A DNA stretch of 64,000 nucleotides from Sulfuriflexus mobilis (GTDB taxonomy: Bacteria; Pseudomonadota; Gammaproteobacteria; AKS1), in NCBI RefSeq assembly GCF_003967195.1, contig NZ_AP018725.1, positions 248,001 to 312,000 on the forward strand, read 5' to 3'. Shown here in pieces: positions 52,487 through 61,871 of the stretch. Below the pieces are notes generated by a model that saw only the letters and a list, made by a program, of their open reading frames with translations, did not search any database and was not told the origin of the DNA. How positions within the stretch are numbered: the first letter of the stretch is position 1; every line of letters begins with the position of its first letter. Position numbers and translations under genes: made by a program.

Positions 52487-53359
52487 TTAAAAGACGCTTC
52501 TAGCGTCAAACACCGGCCCGTCGACACAGACGCGTTTCATGGCGGGGCCGTTTTCTGTCTCAACCTTGACTACGCAACCGGCGCAACCGCCGACCGCGCA
52601 GGCCATGAATTCTTCGAGCGAGACCTGGCAGGGCAGGTCGTATTCGGCGGCGAGTTTGGCAACGGCCTCGAGCATCGGGTGTGGGCCGCAGGAAAAGATT
52701 TCTACCTGGTTTCTTTCTTCTTCGCTCAGCGCATCGAGCCAGATGCGGGCGAGGTCGGTAACGTAACCTTCATAACAACCTGGGTAGCCTTGCAGGCTCG
52801 CCAGCCGGCAGATGACGCCCCAGTCTTCCATGAGTGGCATGCTGCCAATGACCTCGGCGGGCAGGCCGGGGATCATGTGTTGCGAGGGCTGGACCTTGAA
52901 CGGAAAGGGCACTTCCGAACCGAGGATGACAAACGGTTCGTGATCGGTGTTGCGCAGGCTGTCGGCGATGAAGACCATCGGCGGCATGCCGACGCCACCC
53001 CCGATCAACAGTGGTCGCTTGCGCTCGGCGCTTGGCGCAAACGGACGGCCGATGGGACCCATGACACTGACGGTCTCACCGACCTTGCGTTCTGCGAGCA
53101 GGCGGGTGCCGTGGCCGAGGGCCTTATACAGCAGGTCGACATAACCGTTGCTGGCATCGACGCGCATGATCGAGATCGGTCGACGCATCGGCAACAGTTC
53201 GGCACAGCGAATGTGGACAAAACTGCCCGCCTCGGCACTGGCGGCGATCTTCGGTGCCTGCAGGCGCAGGATGTATTGATCACCGGCAAAGGCATCGTGC
53301 GAGAGGATCACGGCATCTTCAGTGAAAATCGTGTTGCGGTGTGGTTCGAGGTTACTCAT
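52487..53359 (-). CDS. pyrK: Dihydroorotate dehydrogenase electron transfer subunit (PyrK-like)
   Basis: 290 residues: ferredoxin-reductase-like FAD domain (MRRPISIMR), NAD domain (LLIGGGVGMPPMVFIADSL) and a C-terminal [2Fe-2S] site CAVGGCAGCVVK with a later Cys in KRVCVDGPVF. In type 1B dihydroorotate dehydrogenases PyrK passes electrons from PyrD to NAD+. The PyrD partner is not in the window. Last gene of the long gshB-to-pyrK run, nine bases after pyrC'. Confidence 0.88.
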   Translation of the reverse strand: MSNLEPHRNTIFTEDAVILSHDAFAGDQYILRLQAPKIAASAEAGSFVHIRCAELLPMRRPISIMRVDASNGYVDLLYKALGHGTRLLAERKVGETVSVMGPIGRPFAPSAERKRPLLIGGGVGMPPMVFIADSLRNTDHEPFVILGSEVPFPFKVQPSQHMIPGLPAEVIGSMPLMEDWGVICRLASLQGYPGCYEGYVTDLARIWLDALSEEERNQVEIFSCGPHPMLEAVAKLAAEYDLPCQVSLEEFMACAVGGCAGCVVKVETENGPAMKRVCVDGPVFDARSVF

Positions 53360-53368
53360 AAGCGTGGG

Positions 53369-54655
53369 TCATTCTTTGCGGGTATCAAACACGAGCCGGC
53401 CACCGACGAGTGTCTGCGTGGCGCGGGCCGGCATTTCCCAGCCCTTGAAGGGGGTGTTGAGGCCGCGACTATACATGCTCTCGGCGCTGACAAACCAGCT
53501 GGCCTGCGGGTCAAGGATACAGACATCGGCCGGTGCGCCGGTATTCAGGCGACCACTCTTCAGGCCGAGGATATCCGCCGGGCTGACGGTGACCTTGGCG
53601 AGTGCCTCACTGAGTGACAGCACGCCCTCATTGGCGAGGCGCACCACCAGCGGCAAGAGGGTGTCGAGGCCGGACAGGCCGGGTGCCGTCTCGGCGAACG
53701 GGGCCTGCTTGGCGTCCGGTTCGTGCGGTTGGTGGTCGGAACAGATGGCGTCGAGTGTGCCACGGTTGAGGCCGTCGCGCAGGCCGTCGCGATCACGTTC
53801 ACTGCGCAGCGGCGGGATCAGGTGACAGGCACTGTCGAAGTCGCGGATATCGACCTCGGTTAAATATAAATGGTGTACGGCGACATCACAGGTTACCGCC
53901 AGGCCATCGTGACGGGCGCGGGCGATCATGTTCAGGGCGCGTGAGGTCGAGAGGCGACAAAAGTGGGCGCGGACGCCGGTCTGTTCAATCAGCTCGAGGT
54001 CGCGGGCCACCGCCACGGTCTCGGCGGCCTCGGGGATGCCGGGCAGGCCGAGGCGGGTCGCCAGCGGGCCTTCATGGACACAGCCGTGACCGCTCAGGGT
54101 CGGGTCATTGGCGTGAATGAATACGGTCATGTCGTGTGTGGCCGCATACTCCAGGGCGCGACGCAGGACGAGGCTATTGGTCAGCGGTCGTTTGGCGTTA
54201 CTCAGACCGATAACACCGGCGCCCTTGAGGGCGTACATTTCACTGAGCTGTTCACCGGCCAGGCCGAGGGTCAGGGCACCAAGTGGCAACACCATGGCCC
54301 GCGCCGATTGTTTGGCCTGGTGCAGGATGAGTTCCACCACCGCCTCGGTATCGACAATCGGGTCGGTATCCGGGGGACAGACCACCGAGGTGATGCCGTT
54401 GGCCACGGCGGCGGCCGTCTCGCTGGCGATGGTGCCCTTGTGTTCCTGACCGGGCTCACGCAGATGCACGGCCAGATCGATCAGACCGGGGCAGACAATC
54501 TTGTTCGTCGCGTCGATGACCGTCTCGGCCTTGAAGCCCTTGGGGGCCTTGCCGACACCGGCGACGACACCCTCGGCGAGATAGAGGTCGGTCACTGCGT
54601 CGATGCCATTGGCCGGGTCGATGAGGCGGCCGCCCTGAATATGAATCGGGCTCAT
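53369..54655 (-). CDS. pyrX: Inactive dihydroorotase-like protein PyrC' (PyrX)
   Basis: 428 residues of dihydroorotase fold but missing zinc ligands: the usual HxH is Ala-Val-His in [10 protein letters not shown], the later His of the HxxH segment is Arg in AHFCRLST, and the active-site Glu after His is Asn in HANDPTL. Only SDHQPH near the C-terminus is normal. This is the pattern of Pseudomonas PyrC', the noncatalytic subunit needed for assembly of aspartate transcarbamoylase with PyrB. It overlaps pyrB by four bases, also as in Pseudomonas. A real dihydroorotase must be elsewhere. Confidence 0.88.
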   Translation of the reverse strand: MSPIHIQGGRLIDPANGIDAVTDLYLAEGVVAGVGKAPKGFKAETVIDATNKIVCPGLIDLAVHLREPGQEHKGTIASETAAAVANGITSVVCPPDTDPIVDTEAVVELILHQAKQSARAMVLPLGALTLGLAGEQLSEMYALKGAGVIGLSNAKRPLTNSLVLRRALEYAATHDMTVFIHANDPTLSGHGCVHEGPLATRLGLPGIPEAAETVAVARDLELIEQTGVRAHFCRLSTSRALNMIARARHDGLAVTCDVAVHHLYLTEVDIRDFDSACHLIPPLRSERDRDGLRDGLNRGTLDAICSDHQPHEPDAKQAPFAETAPGLSGLDTLLPLVVRLANEGVLSLSEALAKVTVSPADILGLKSGRLNTGAPADVCILDPQASWFVSAESMYSRGLNTPFKGWEMPARATQTLVGGRLVFDTRKE

Positions 54656-55668
54656 GCCTCGGCCTTTGCATCGGCGCGGCTGCGCATGGCCATCGACATG
54701 GCCGCCATGCGGATGGCGATACCGTTACTGACTTGTTGCAGGATCACCGAGTGTTTGCCATCGGCGACGGCCGAGTCCATTTCCACGCCACGGTTAATCG
54801 GGCCGGGGTGCATGACCATGACATCGGGTCTGGCCAGCGCGATGCGCGCCTCGGTCAGGCCGTAGAGCTGGAAGTATTCCTGTTCGCTGGGGATAAAGGC
54901 ACCGTGCATGCGCTCGCGTTGCAGGCGCAGCATGATGATGACATCGACATCACGGATGCCCTCTTCAAGATTCTGGTAGATCTGCACGCCGAGCCTCTCC
55001 ATGCCGGCCGGGATCAGGGTGCGCGGCGCGACCACACGTAGCTCACCGACACCGAGGGTATTCAGGGCATGGATCTGTGAGCGCGCCACCCGTGAATGCC
55101 GGAGGTCGCCGACGATGGCGACGCGCAGGGCCGAGAAGTCCGGCTTGTGCTGGCGGATGGTGAACATGTCGAGCATGGCTTGGGTCGGGTGCTCGTGGCT
55201 GCCGTCGCCGGCATTGATAACACTGATGTGTGGTTCGACCTTGCTGGCGATGAACTGCGCGGCACCGCTGCTGGAGTGGCGGACGACGAACATGTCGGTG
55301 TGCATGGCCTCGAGGTTTCGCAGCATGTCGAGCAGGGTTTCGCCCTTGCTGGAGCTGGAGGCGCTGATGTTGATGTTGAGCACGTCGGCGGAGAGGCGCT
55401 TGGCGGCCAGCTCGAAGGTAGTGCGGGTGCGTGTGCTCGGTTCGAAAAACAGGTTACAGATAGTGCGGCCACGCAGCAGCGGGACCTTTTTTACGTCTTG
55501 GGCGGTGACACTGACAAACGACTCGGCGATATCGAGCATTTCGGTGAGGATGGTCTTGGGCAGACCTTCGATGGCGATGAAATGACGGAGCCGGCCGTTG
55601 CTGTCGATCTGGATCGTTCGCGGCCGTTTTATCGGGGCAGTGGACGAGTGAGTGCTGCGCGTTGTCAT
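54652..55668 (-). CDS. pyrB: Aspartate carbamoyltransferase catalytic subunit
   Basis: 338 residues from ATG 55668 (a GTG nine bases earlier is possible). Carbamoyl-phosphate site [12 protein letters not shown], then [28 protein letters not shown] and the closing [13 protein letters not shown]. An N-terminal extension of about 25 residues before [10 protein letters not shown] is typical for class A ATCases that bind PyrC'. Carries out the first committed step of pyrimidine synthesis. Confidence 0.96.
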   Translation of the reverse strand: MTTRSTHSSTAPIKRPRTIQIDSNGRLRHFIAIEGLPKTILTEMLDIAESFVSVTAQDVKKVPLLRGRTICNLFFEPSTRTRTTFELAAKRLSADVLNINISASSSSKGETLLDMLRNLEAMHTDMFVVRHSSSGAAQFIASKVEPHISVINAGDGSHEHPTQAMLDMFTIRQHKPDFSALRVAIVGDLRHSRVARSQIHALNTLGVGELRVVAPRTLIPAGMERLGVQIYQNLEEGIRDVDVIIMLRLQRERMHGAFIPSEQEYFQLYGLTEARIALARPDVMVMHPGPINRGVEMDSAVADGKHSVILQQVSNGIAIRMAAMSMAMRSRADAKAEA

Positions 55669-55695
55669 TAAGGGCACATTATTGCAGATTCTTTT

Positions 55696-56205
55696 CTACT
55701 TTGCCTCAAAAATTGTCAGGCTCAACGGATCGGGACCGTTGAGTTTTATCTGCTCCCCCTCGGTGAGCTTGATATTGAGTGCGGCGACATCGGCACAGAT
55801 CGGCAGCTCGCGGCCATCGCGCTCGACCAGCACGGCCAGCCAGATCGAGGCCGGGCGACCGTAATCGAACAGCTCGTTCATGGCGGCGCGGATAGTGCGC
55901 CCGGTGTGCAGTACGTCATCGACCAGGATCAGGTGGCGGTCGGCAATCGAGAAGGGCAGTGCCGAGGGTTTGACCTGCGGGTTCATGCCGACGCGGGTAA
56001 AGTCATCGCGGTAAAAGGAGATGTCCAGTGTGCCGAGGGCTTCATCCAGACCGAGTTGCCGGTGCAGGTGTTCGGCGATCCAGACCCCTCCGGTGTGGAT
56101 ACCGATCATGAGCGGCTTGCTGATCTCGGCCTCGGCCAGTTGTTCGCGCAGGGCCTCGCCCATCGCGTGGATATGTTGTGTTACGTCTTCGTTAACGGTT
56201 CTCAT
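55696..56205 (-). CDS. pyrR: PyrR bifunctional regulator/uracil phosphoribosyltransferase
   Basis: 169 residues with the PRPP-binding motif [16 protein letters not shown] and opening [12 protein letters not shown]. In Gram-positives PyrR controls pyr attenuation; in Pseudomonas it sits upstream of pyrB as here and influences expression. Overlaps ruvX by four bases; the 27-base space before pyrB is too short for an attenuator. Confidence 0.94.
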   Translation of the reverse strand: MRTVNEDVTQHIHAMGEALREQLAEAEISKPLMIGIHTGGVWIAEHLHRQLGLDEALGTLDISFYRDDFTRVGMNPQVKPSALPFSIADRHLILVDDVLHTGRTIRAAMNELFDYGRPASIWLAVLVERDGRELPICADVAALNIKLTEGEQIKLNGPDPLSLTIFEAK

Positions 56206-56609
56206 TGCATCCCCTGTTCATCCAGCCAGGCCTGCAGGATCAGGCGGGCCGCCTCGCGGTCTATGGCCGCCTTGTCCTGTCCACTGCCGAGGTTATGTTC
56301 GGCCTCAGCCGAGCTGAGGCGTTCATCGGCTTCGTAAACGGGCAGATTGTAGCGCGCTTTCAGCTGGCGGCCGAATTTCCGTGCGGTCTTGGTCATTTCC
56401 TGCTCGGTGCCGTCCATGTGCACGGGCACGCCGACGACCAGGCCATCGGGTTGCCACTCACGGATGAGTTTGTCGATGCCGTCCCAGTCAGGCTTGTTTT
56501 GGCGTGCATTGAGGGTGGTGAGGGCCGAGGCCGTCCCGGTCAGGGTCTGGCCGACCGCGACACCGGTGCGCAGGCGACCGTAATCAAAGCCGAGCAGGGT
56601 TTGCGGCAT
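56202..56609 (-). CDS. ruvX: Putative pre-16S rRNA nuclease/Holliday junction resolvase-like RuvX
   Basis: 135 residues, RNase H fold: [16 protein letters not shown], then [33 protein letters not shown] and [18 protein letters not shown], with catalytic Asp in DYG, Glu in DERLSS and Asp in KAAIDREAA. YqgF is a nuclease involved in maturing 16S rRNA 5' ends. Between yqgE and pyrR, as in most gammaproteobacteria. Confidence 0.96.
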   Translation of the reverse strand: MPQTLLGFDYGRLRTGVAVGQTLTGTASALTTLNARQNKPDWDGIDKLIREWQPDGLVVGVPVHMDGTEQEMTKTARKFGRQLKARYNLPVYEADERLSSAEAEHNLGSGQDKAAIDREAARLILQAWLDEQGMQ

Positions 56610-57172
56610 CAGGCGTGGCCGACCTCGTCAGAGAGGGTATTCAGGTCAATGCCGAGCGAGGCGGCCGCTGCAGTCCAGCGGTTTTCGATCGGGGTGCCGA
56701 AGATGATGGCTATGTCGGCCGGGCAGGTCAGCCAGGCATTCTCGGCGAGTTCCTGTTCGAGCTGGCCGGGCGCCCAACCCGCATAACCGAGGGCCACCAG
56801 GGTCTGTTCTGGGCCCTTGCCGTCATGCAGGGCCTGCAGGATATCACGCGAGGTGGTGACACCGACCTCGTCGGTGACGGCAAGCATGGAGTCCCACTGG
56901 CCGAGCGGGCAATGCAGGACAAAGCCGCGCTCGGGCTGCACCGGGCCACCCATATAAACGGGTTGATGACCGGTTTGTTCGTCGGCGTCATGCATCTCCA
57001 TGTGTTCGAGGACCTCGCCCAGCTCGATATCCAGCGGCTGGTTGATAATGATGCCCATCGCTCCCTGCTCGTTGTGCTCGCAGATGTAGGTCACACTGTG
57101 AAAAAAATTCGGGTCTTCCAGCGCCGGCATGGCGATGAGAAAGTGGTTATTCAGATAATCCGTATCAGGCAT
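56609..57172 (-). CDS. yqgE: YqgE/AlgH family protein
   Basis: 187 residues: YLNNHFLIAMPALEDPNFFH, then GAMGIIINQPLDIELGEVLE, and VYMGGPVQPERGFVLH. Fold known, function not; AlgH in Pseudomonas was linked to alginate control. One-base overlap with ruvX. Confidence 0.96.
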   Translation of the reverse strand: MPDTDYLNNHFLIAMPALEDPNFFHSVTYICEHNEQGAMGIIINQPLDIELGEVLEHMEMHDADEQTGHQPVYMGGPVQPERGFVLHCPLGQWDSMLAVTDEVGVTTSRDILQALHDGKGPEQTLVALGYAGWAPGQLEQELAENAWLTCPADIAIIFGTPIENRWTAAAASLGIDLNTLSDEVGHA

Positions 57173-57215
57173 ATTTCAAGTATCAGCCACCCGGCGATGA
57201 CTGGCAAGCTGACTT

Positions 57216-58112
57216 TTAGCGCGAGGTCAGGCGATTGCCACGCTGGAAGATCCAGGTGCGGGTGATGTGCAACAGGTCGGTCTCGGCGCGGATAGCGTCG
57301 GTGAAGGGTGCATAGGGGGCAGCCAGGCGGACGATACGGCGGGCGGCATCATCGAGCACACGGTTCCCCGATGAGTTGTCCAGGCTCATGCTGTGGATAC
57401 TGCCATCAGGGCGCAGCACTACAGTGAGTACTAACTTACCTGTAAGCTTGCGCCGGCTGGCCTCTTCCGGATAGTTGATGCGGCCGATGCGTTCGACCTT
57501 TTGCCGCCAGGCGTCCATATAGGCGGCGTACTTGTGTTCACGGGTACTGGCGTTAATAAATTTCTTGCGCGTCTGTTTCTGGTTGGCGAGTTTTTGTTGT
57601 TCGTACTCGGCACTGGCGCTGGCGATCTGCAGGCTGCGGGCGATGAGCTGGCTCGCGGTCGGCGTCTGGGTCTGTTGGCGGGTCGACTGCGGTCGGGTCG
57701 CCGAGTGTTTGCTGGCCTTATCGGTGGTCATCACGGCCTGCTGGCGGGTCTGCGGGCTTTGTTGGCGTGGCAGAACGGCCGGGCTACTGTCGGGGGCAGT
57801 ACCGAGATTTTTGTGCGGGGTGGCGACCTGTTGCTGGCGCGGGGCTACCGGCCGATCGGTTTCAGGTGTGTTGCCACTGCCCTGCTGGTTGGCCTGGGCA
57901 AGGAACTGGGCATCCTCTGCCGGTTTATCACTCCTGGACTGCACCAGGGTGATTTCCATGGTTTGCACCAGCTCGGGTTTTTTCAGCAGGTCACTACTGA
58001 AGGTGATGCCGAGGATGATCAGGGCATGCAGGACCACGGCAAAGAACAGGGTCAGGCCGAGCCGGTCGAACGGCGTAATCATCGGGCTGGAGAGGGGGGC
58101 GGTCTGGTTCAT
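57216..58112 (-). CDS. tonB: TonB-family protein (TonB3-like)
   Basis: 298 residues: an N-terminal transmembrane helix (about 19-37) with the FDRLGLTLFFAVVLHALIIL motif, a long Gln/Thr/Pro-rich periplasmic linker, and a TonB C-terminal domain (INYPEEASRRKLTGKLVLTV, then VLRPDGSIHSMSLDNSSG). No exbB/exbD nearby. In Pseudomonas the TonB at this exact place (between gshB and yqgE) is TonB3, needed for normal pilus assembly and twitching; the pilGHIJ genes are near here too, so that role is likely, by synteny. Confidence 0.9.
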   Translation of the reverse strand: MNQTAPLSSPMITPFDRLGLTLFFAVVLHALIILGITFSSDLLKKPELVQTMEITLVQSRSDKPAEDAQFLAQANQQGSGNTPETDRPVAPRQQQVATPHKNLGTAPDSSPAVLPRQQSPQTRQQAVMTTDKASKHSATRPQSTRQQTQTPTASQLIARSLQIASASAEYEQQKLANQKQTRKKFINASTREHKYAAYMDAWRQKVERIGRINYPEEASRRKLTGKLVLTVVLRPDGSIHSMSLDNSSGNRVLDDAARRIVRLAAPYAPFTDAIRAETDLLHITRTWIFQRGNRLTSR

Positions 58113-58642
58113 GTTGATCGTACTGCTTGTGTCCGTTGCATAACCTTGAGCGTGATTATACCGCCGATGACGCCAGACAACAGGGCTGCACTGAGTAATA
58201 CCGGTAATAGGGCGAATAGGGCCGGGTGAGGCATGAACAGGTAATAGGCGGCAAAGAACTGTCCGCTGGTGTGGGCCAGCGCGGCGAGACAGGCATGGCC
58301 GACCGGGCCGAAGGGGCGGCCGGGCAGGTGGATACTGACAGCGAGGACGGCGAGGCTGGCCAGGGCACCGCTCAGGGCCAGGAGGAAGGTTGGCGATAAA
58401 AAGGTGCCGAGCAAGAGGCTGCCACCGAGCACACGCAACAGGCTTACCCAGGCGGCCATGCGCCAGCCATAGGTGAGTAATACATACAGCGTGATGATAT
58501 TCGCCAGGCCGGGTTTGATACCCGGCAGAGGCGAGGGCAGGGCGCTCTCGGCGATGTGGATGACGATCGCCAGCGCCGCAAAACCGGCAATGAGCCGGTC
58601 TTGCGGTTGGGTTTGCAGAGAGATTGCCGGGGCCGCGGTCAT
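58109..58642 (-). CDS. Gx-transporter family membrane protein
   Basis: 177 residues with five to six hydrophobic helices. LPSPLPGIKPGLANIITLYVL and the repeated GALASL/GVIGGI segments match the Gx transporter family (heptaprenyl diphosphate synthase component I-like). These proteins are found with NusG domain II and ApbE genes in extracytosolic flavoprotein clusters. Overlaps tonB by four bases. Confidence 0.86.
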   Translation of the reverse strand: MTAAPAISLQTQPQDRLIAGFAALAIVIHIAESALPSPLPGIKPGLANIITLYVLLTYGWRMAAWVSLLRVLGGSLLLGTFLSPTFLLALSGALASLAVLAVSIHLPGRPFGPVGHACLAALAHTSGQFFAAYYLFMPHPALFALLPVLLSAALLSGVIGGIITLKVMQRTQAVRST

Positions 58643-58644
58643 AG

Positions 58645-59016
58645 TTAGAAGTTTATCGCATCAAAGTCATTGTCGTGGCCGGCCAGTTGCACACTGAGGC
58701 GATTGGGCAGGCAGGCCACGGTCTCGCCGCCATAGTGGATCCAGCCGCTATGGATACACAGTTTGTTGCTGCAGGGGGAGTCGGTGAAACGCAGGCGGCC
58801 ACCGGCCACCTGCAGATGACTCTCGCCGATCGCCCCTTGCACCGAGAGGTATTGATCCCGCTGCAGTTCGATGTGCTGCTGGTGACCGGTGTGATCCGTG
58901 ATGATGGCGACCTGGGCGGTGCCGGCTGAAAAGTGCTGGCTGAACAGGTAACCGAGCAGGACCAGGCTGCTGAGAATGAGCAGGCCATCGGCGACGGTTA
59001 GCAGGCGCTTAGGCAT
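58645..59016 (-). CDS. NusG domain II-containing protein
   Basis: 123 residues: one N-terminal helix (about 8-26), then a beta-rich domain. The end is VAGGRLRFTDSPCSNKLCIH then SGWIHYGGETVACLPNRLSV, where the two-Cys block and CLPNRL are the hallmarks of the NusG_II (DUF1312) family. Membrane-anchored and periplasmic. Linked to Rnf/ApbE systems, biochemical role not known. Confidence 0.88.
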   Translation of the reverse strand: MPKRLLTVADGLLILSSLVLLGYLFSQHFSAGTAQVAIITDHTGHQQHIELQRDQYLSVQGAIGESHLQVAGGRLRFTDSPCSNKLCIHSGWIHYGGETVACLPNRLSVQLAGHDNDFDAINF

Positions 59017-59020
59017 GGGC

Positions 59021-60088
59021 CTACAGCTCCTCGCTGAGGAGGACCTCAGGCGTGTATTTGAACTGCAGGCGTTGCTGCATGGCGGGGTTCATATGCACAC
59101 GCCCGCCCTTATCGATCAGCATGACGTATTTAATGCCCATGCGTTTGGCGATACGGTGCCAGTCCTTCGGCCCGGCGATAAACAGTGCCGTGGCCGCGGC
59201 ATCGGCCGTGGCGCCATCCGGGTGGATGACGGTGACCGAGCGCACCTGGTCGGCCGGGTAGCCGTTGCGCGGGTCGATGATGTGGTGGTAACGCCTGCCC
59301 TCGTATTCAAAGAAGCGTTCGTAATCCCCCGAGGTAAAGACGCTTTCATCCCCTTCAATCTCCAGCGAGGCGAATACGCCCTCCTTGCGCGGATGCCGAA
59401 TACCTACCCGCCAGGGGCGTTGCCCGTGTCTGCCTATCGCGCGCAGGTCGCCGCCGGCGTTGATAATGGCGTTCTCGACGCCGAGTTCGCGCAGATGGTT
59501 GATGGCCACGTCCACGGCATAACCCTTGGCAAAGCCGCCGAAGTCCAGTTGTAACTGCGGATTTAAGCCGCGCATGTTGAGGCCGTCAATGACAATGTCA
59601 TCCATCGACGGTGGCTGGCGCAGCCATTGCGCGATCTCGTCCGGCGTGGGGGGCGGGGCATGTTCATCGCGGCTGTCGGTCTGGAAGCCCCAGAGATTTA
59701 TCAGCTGGCCAATGGCCGGATTGAACAGACCCTCGCTCTGTGCAGAGAGGGTTTGTGCCTGGGTGATGAGGGGTAATATGGAGGGTGCCAGCGAGAAGGG
59801 CACGCCGGTTTTGAGCAGGCCATTAATGCGTGCCAGGGCATTCGGCTGCCAGGCGTGCCAGGTCTGGTGCATATAGGTAAAGTCATCCAGCATGGCGGTG
59901 TAGGCGGTTTGTGCCTGGGCCTCGTCAACCCCGACCAGGGTCACATTGACGAGGGTGCCGAAGGTATAAACGGTTTCATTGAATTCCCGCGCCGTGGGTT
60001 GGCGTTCGCAGCCCGACAGGCTGAGCAACAGGGCGAGAACCAGCAGACCGGAACAAAGGCCAAAACGAAAATAACGTTTTCCGGTCAT
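59021..60088 (-). CDS. apbE: FAD:protein FMN transferase (ApbE)
   Basis: 355 residues. A lipoprotein signal with LLSLSGC lipobox places it on the periplasmic side of the membrane. LDFGGFAKGYAVDVAINHLR, INAGGDLRAIG, and the closing ADAAATALFIAGPKDW are ApbE motifs. It attaches FMN to Thr/Ser of target proteins such as NqrB/C, RnfG/D and other extracytosolic flavoproteins. No target protein is in the window. Overlaps gshB by four bases. Confidence 0.95.
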   Translation of the reverse strand: MTGKRYFRFGLCSGLLVLALLLSLSGCERQPTAREFNETVYTFGTLVNVTLVGVDEAQAQTAYTAMLDDFTYMHQTWHAWQPNALARINGLLKTGVPFSLAPSILPLITQAQTLSAQSEGLFNPAIGQLINLWGFQTDSRDEHAPPPTPDEIAQWLRQPPSMDDIVIDGLNMRGLNPQLQLDFGGFAKGYAVDVAINHLRELGVENAIINAGGDLRAIGRHGQRPWRVGIRHPRKEGVFASLEIEGDESVFTSGDYERFFEYEGRRYHHIIDPRNGYPADQVRSVTVIHPDGATADAAATALFIAGPKDWHRIAKRMGIKYVMLIDKGGRVHMNPAMQQRLQFKYTPEVLLSEEL

Positions 60089-61086
60089 GAGAGTTTTTTC
60101 TCAATGACATCGAGTAGCTGGGCGCTGATATTCAGGTCGTAGAGGGCGTCGAGTTCACGGATACAGGTCGGGCTGGTGCTGTTGATCTCGGTCAGGTAAT
60201 CACCGATGACATCGATGCCAACGAAAACCAGACCGAGCTCGCGACACACCGGGCCGACCCGGGCACAGATCTCCCGGTCGCGGGCACTGAGCTCGACACC
60301 CTCGCCACGGCCGCCGGCGGCCAGGTTGCCGCGGGTTTCGCCCTTGGTGGGGATGCGTGCCAGGGCATAGGGCACGGGTTCGCCATCAATGAGCAGGATG
60401 CGTTTATCACCGGCGCTGATCTCCGGCACAAAGCGTTGCGCCATGATGTAGTGACTGCCGTTGCCGGTCAGGGTCTCGATAATGACATTGGTGTTCGGAT
60501 CGCCCTCGCGGATGCGGAAGATCGAGGCCCCGCCCATCTCACCGAGCGGTTTGAGGATGATGTCACCCTGCGCGGCGAGAAAGGCGCGCAGCGCATCCGC
60601 GCGGCGTGTCACCTGTGAGGGCGGCATGCAGTCAGGGAAGCGGGCGGCAAACAGTTTCTCGTTGGCGTTGCGAATACTCTCCGGGCGATTGACCACGAGT
60701 ACCCCCTCGGCCTGTGCGGCTTCCAGGATGTAGGTGCTATAGATATACTCCATGTCGAAAGGGGGATCCTTGCGCATGAGGATGACATCGAGCTCGGCCA
60801 GGGGCGTTTCCTCATGGTCGCCGAGGCGATACCAGTCGTCGGCATCCCCGTTTAGCTCGAGCTTACGCAGTCGTCCCAAGGCGCGACCATCACGCAGGGA
60901 CAGGTCTTCAAGTTCCAGATAATCAATATGCCAGCCCCGTGCCTGTGCCTCGAGTAACATGGCCAGGGTACTGTCCTTGGCGACCTTGATGCCGCCGATG
61001 GGGTCCATGACGACGCCCAGACGAATGGGTCTGGCCGGAACAGGGTTGGTTGAAATAGGCTTGTTAGGGTCGGGCATGTCGTTCAT
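60085..61086 (-). CDS. gshB: Glutathione synthase
   Basis: 333 residues: LGVVMDPIGGIKVAKDSTLAM at the start, RKDPPFDMEYIYSTYILE, KPLGEMGGASIFRI of the ATP-grasp lid, and FVGIDVIGDYLTEINSTSPT with the Mg-binding Asn near the end. Ligates gamma-glutamylcysteine and glycine. First gene of the long minus-strand run and divergent from pilG. N-terminal about 20 residues are extra; ATG 61086 or a later Met (61077). Confidence 0.97.
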   Translation of the reverse strand: MNDMPDPNKPISTNPVPARPIRLGVVMDPIGGIKVAKDSTLAMLLEAQARGWHIDYLELEDLSLRDGRALGRLRKLELNGDADDWYRLGDHEETPLAELDVILMRKDPPFDMEYIYSTYILEAAQAEGVLVVNRPESIRNANEKLFAARFPDCMPPSQVTRRADALRAFLAAQGDIILKPLGEMGGASIFRIREGDPNTNVIIETLTGNGSHYIMAQRFVPEISAGDKRILLIDGEPVPYALARIPTKGETRGNLAAGGRGEGVELSARDREICARVGPVCRELGLVFVGIDVIGDYLTEINSTSPTCIRELDALYDLNISAQLLDVIEKKLS

Positions 61087-61403
61087 CGCTATTTTAGTAC
61101 GGCGTAAGGCCGCCCTCCATGTTAGCGTATTGCGCCGGGCTTGGCATCGACCAGACCGCCTTTGTCCGGGGGCTGGACGACGGCGCGGTAAACGTCTTTA
61201 ATTGTGTGTGGAATAGGGTCAGGCCCCGTGGCCCAGAAAAGGGCGGCCAAGCCCACAAAAATGGCCATATGATAGGCATAAAGAGCGAAAATACATATTA
61301 TTTGCAATAACTTATAGATACTTCCTAAAAATTGTGTTAAATGTTAAAAATAATGTCTATTGTTTGTATAACAGCAGGCAATCCGTAAGAAACAGGAGTG
61401 AGA
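61087..61403. other. Gap between gshB and pilG
   Basis: 317 bases holding both promoters. An open minus-strand frame (61122-61307; TTG start, or ATG 61268) could encode a small protein with one hydrophobic segment (MAIFVGLAALFWATG), but no ribosome site or family was recognised, so I do not call it. The right half is AT-rich. Nothing else is seen. Confidence 0.4.
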
Positions 61404-61811
61404 GTGGCCGAAACCAAAACTAATGAGGGGTACGAGGGGCTAAATGTCATGGTGATTGATGACAGCAAGACTATCCGACGTACTGCCGAGACCCTGCTGA
61501 AAAAGGCCGGCTGTGAGGTTATTACCGCCACCGACGGCTTCGAGGCCCTGGCCAAGATCGCCGATCACCGCCCGGACATCATTTTTGTCGATATCATGAT
61601 GCCGCGCCTGGACGGTTACCAGACCTGCGCGCTTATAAAGAATAACCAGAATTTCAAGGCCACCCCGGTGATCATGTTGTCGAGCAAGGACGGCTTGTTC
61701 GACAAGGCCCGGGGCCGTATCGTCGGTTCTGAGCAGTACCTGACCAAGCCTTTTACCAAGGACGAATTGCTGGGCGCGATCACCCGGCACGTTATTGAGG
61801 CACGCGCATAA
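61404..61811 (+). CDS. pilG: Twitching-motility response regulator PilG
   Basis: GTG 61404 is preferred over GTG 61398 because AGGAG (61394-61398) then has good spacing; 135 residues. CheY-like receiver: VMVIDDSKTIRRTAETLLKK, phosphorylation Asp in IIFVDIMMPRLDGYQT, PVIMLSSKDG and the Lys in YLTKPFTKDEL. With PilH it is the output of the Chp (Pil-Chp) system that acts on pilus extension. First gene of pilGHIJ. Confidence 0.95.
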   Translation: MAETKTNEGYEGLNVMVIDDSKTIRRTAETLLKKAGCEVITATDGFEALAKIADHRPDIIFVDIMMPRLDGYQTCALIKNNQNFKATPVIMLSSKDGLFDKARGRIVGSEQYLTKPFTKDELLGAITRHVIEARA

Positions 61812-61871
61812 TTATTTTGCTCGCCACTAGTGTTTGGCGAACAGCGAAAGTTGAGTAAGGAGAACAACCGA

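Noticed and set aside
55668-55696. PyrR-controlled attenuator before pyrB
   Set aside because: Only 27 bases separate pyrR and pyrB and no terminator/antiterminator pair can be drawn.
61122-61307. Possible small membrane protein between gshB and pilG
   Set aside because: TTG start, no ribosome site, and no recognised family; kept only as a remark on the gap.
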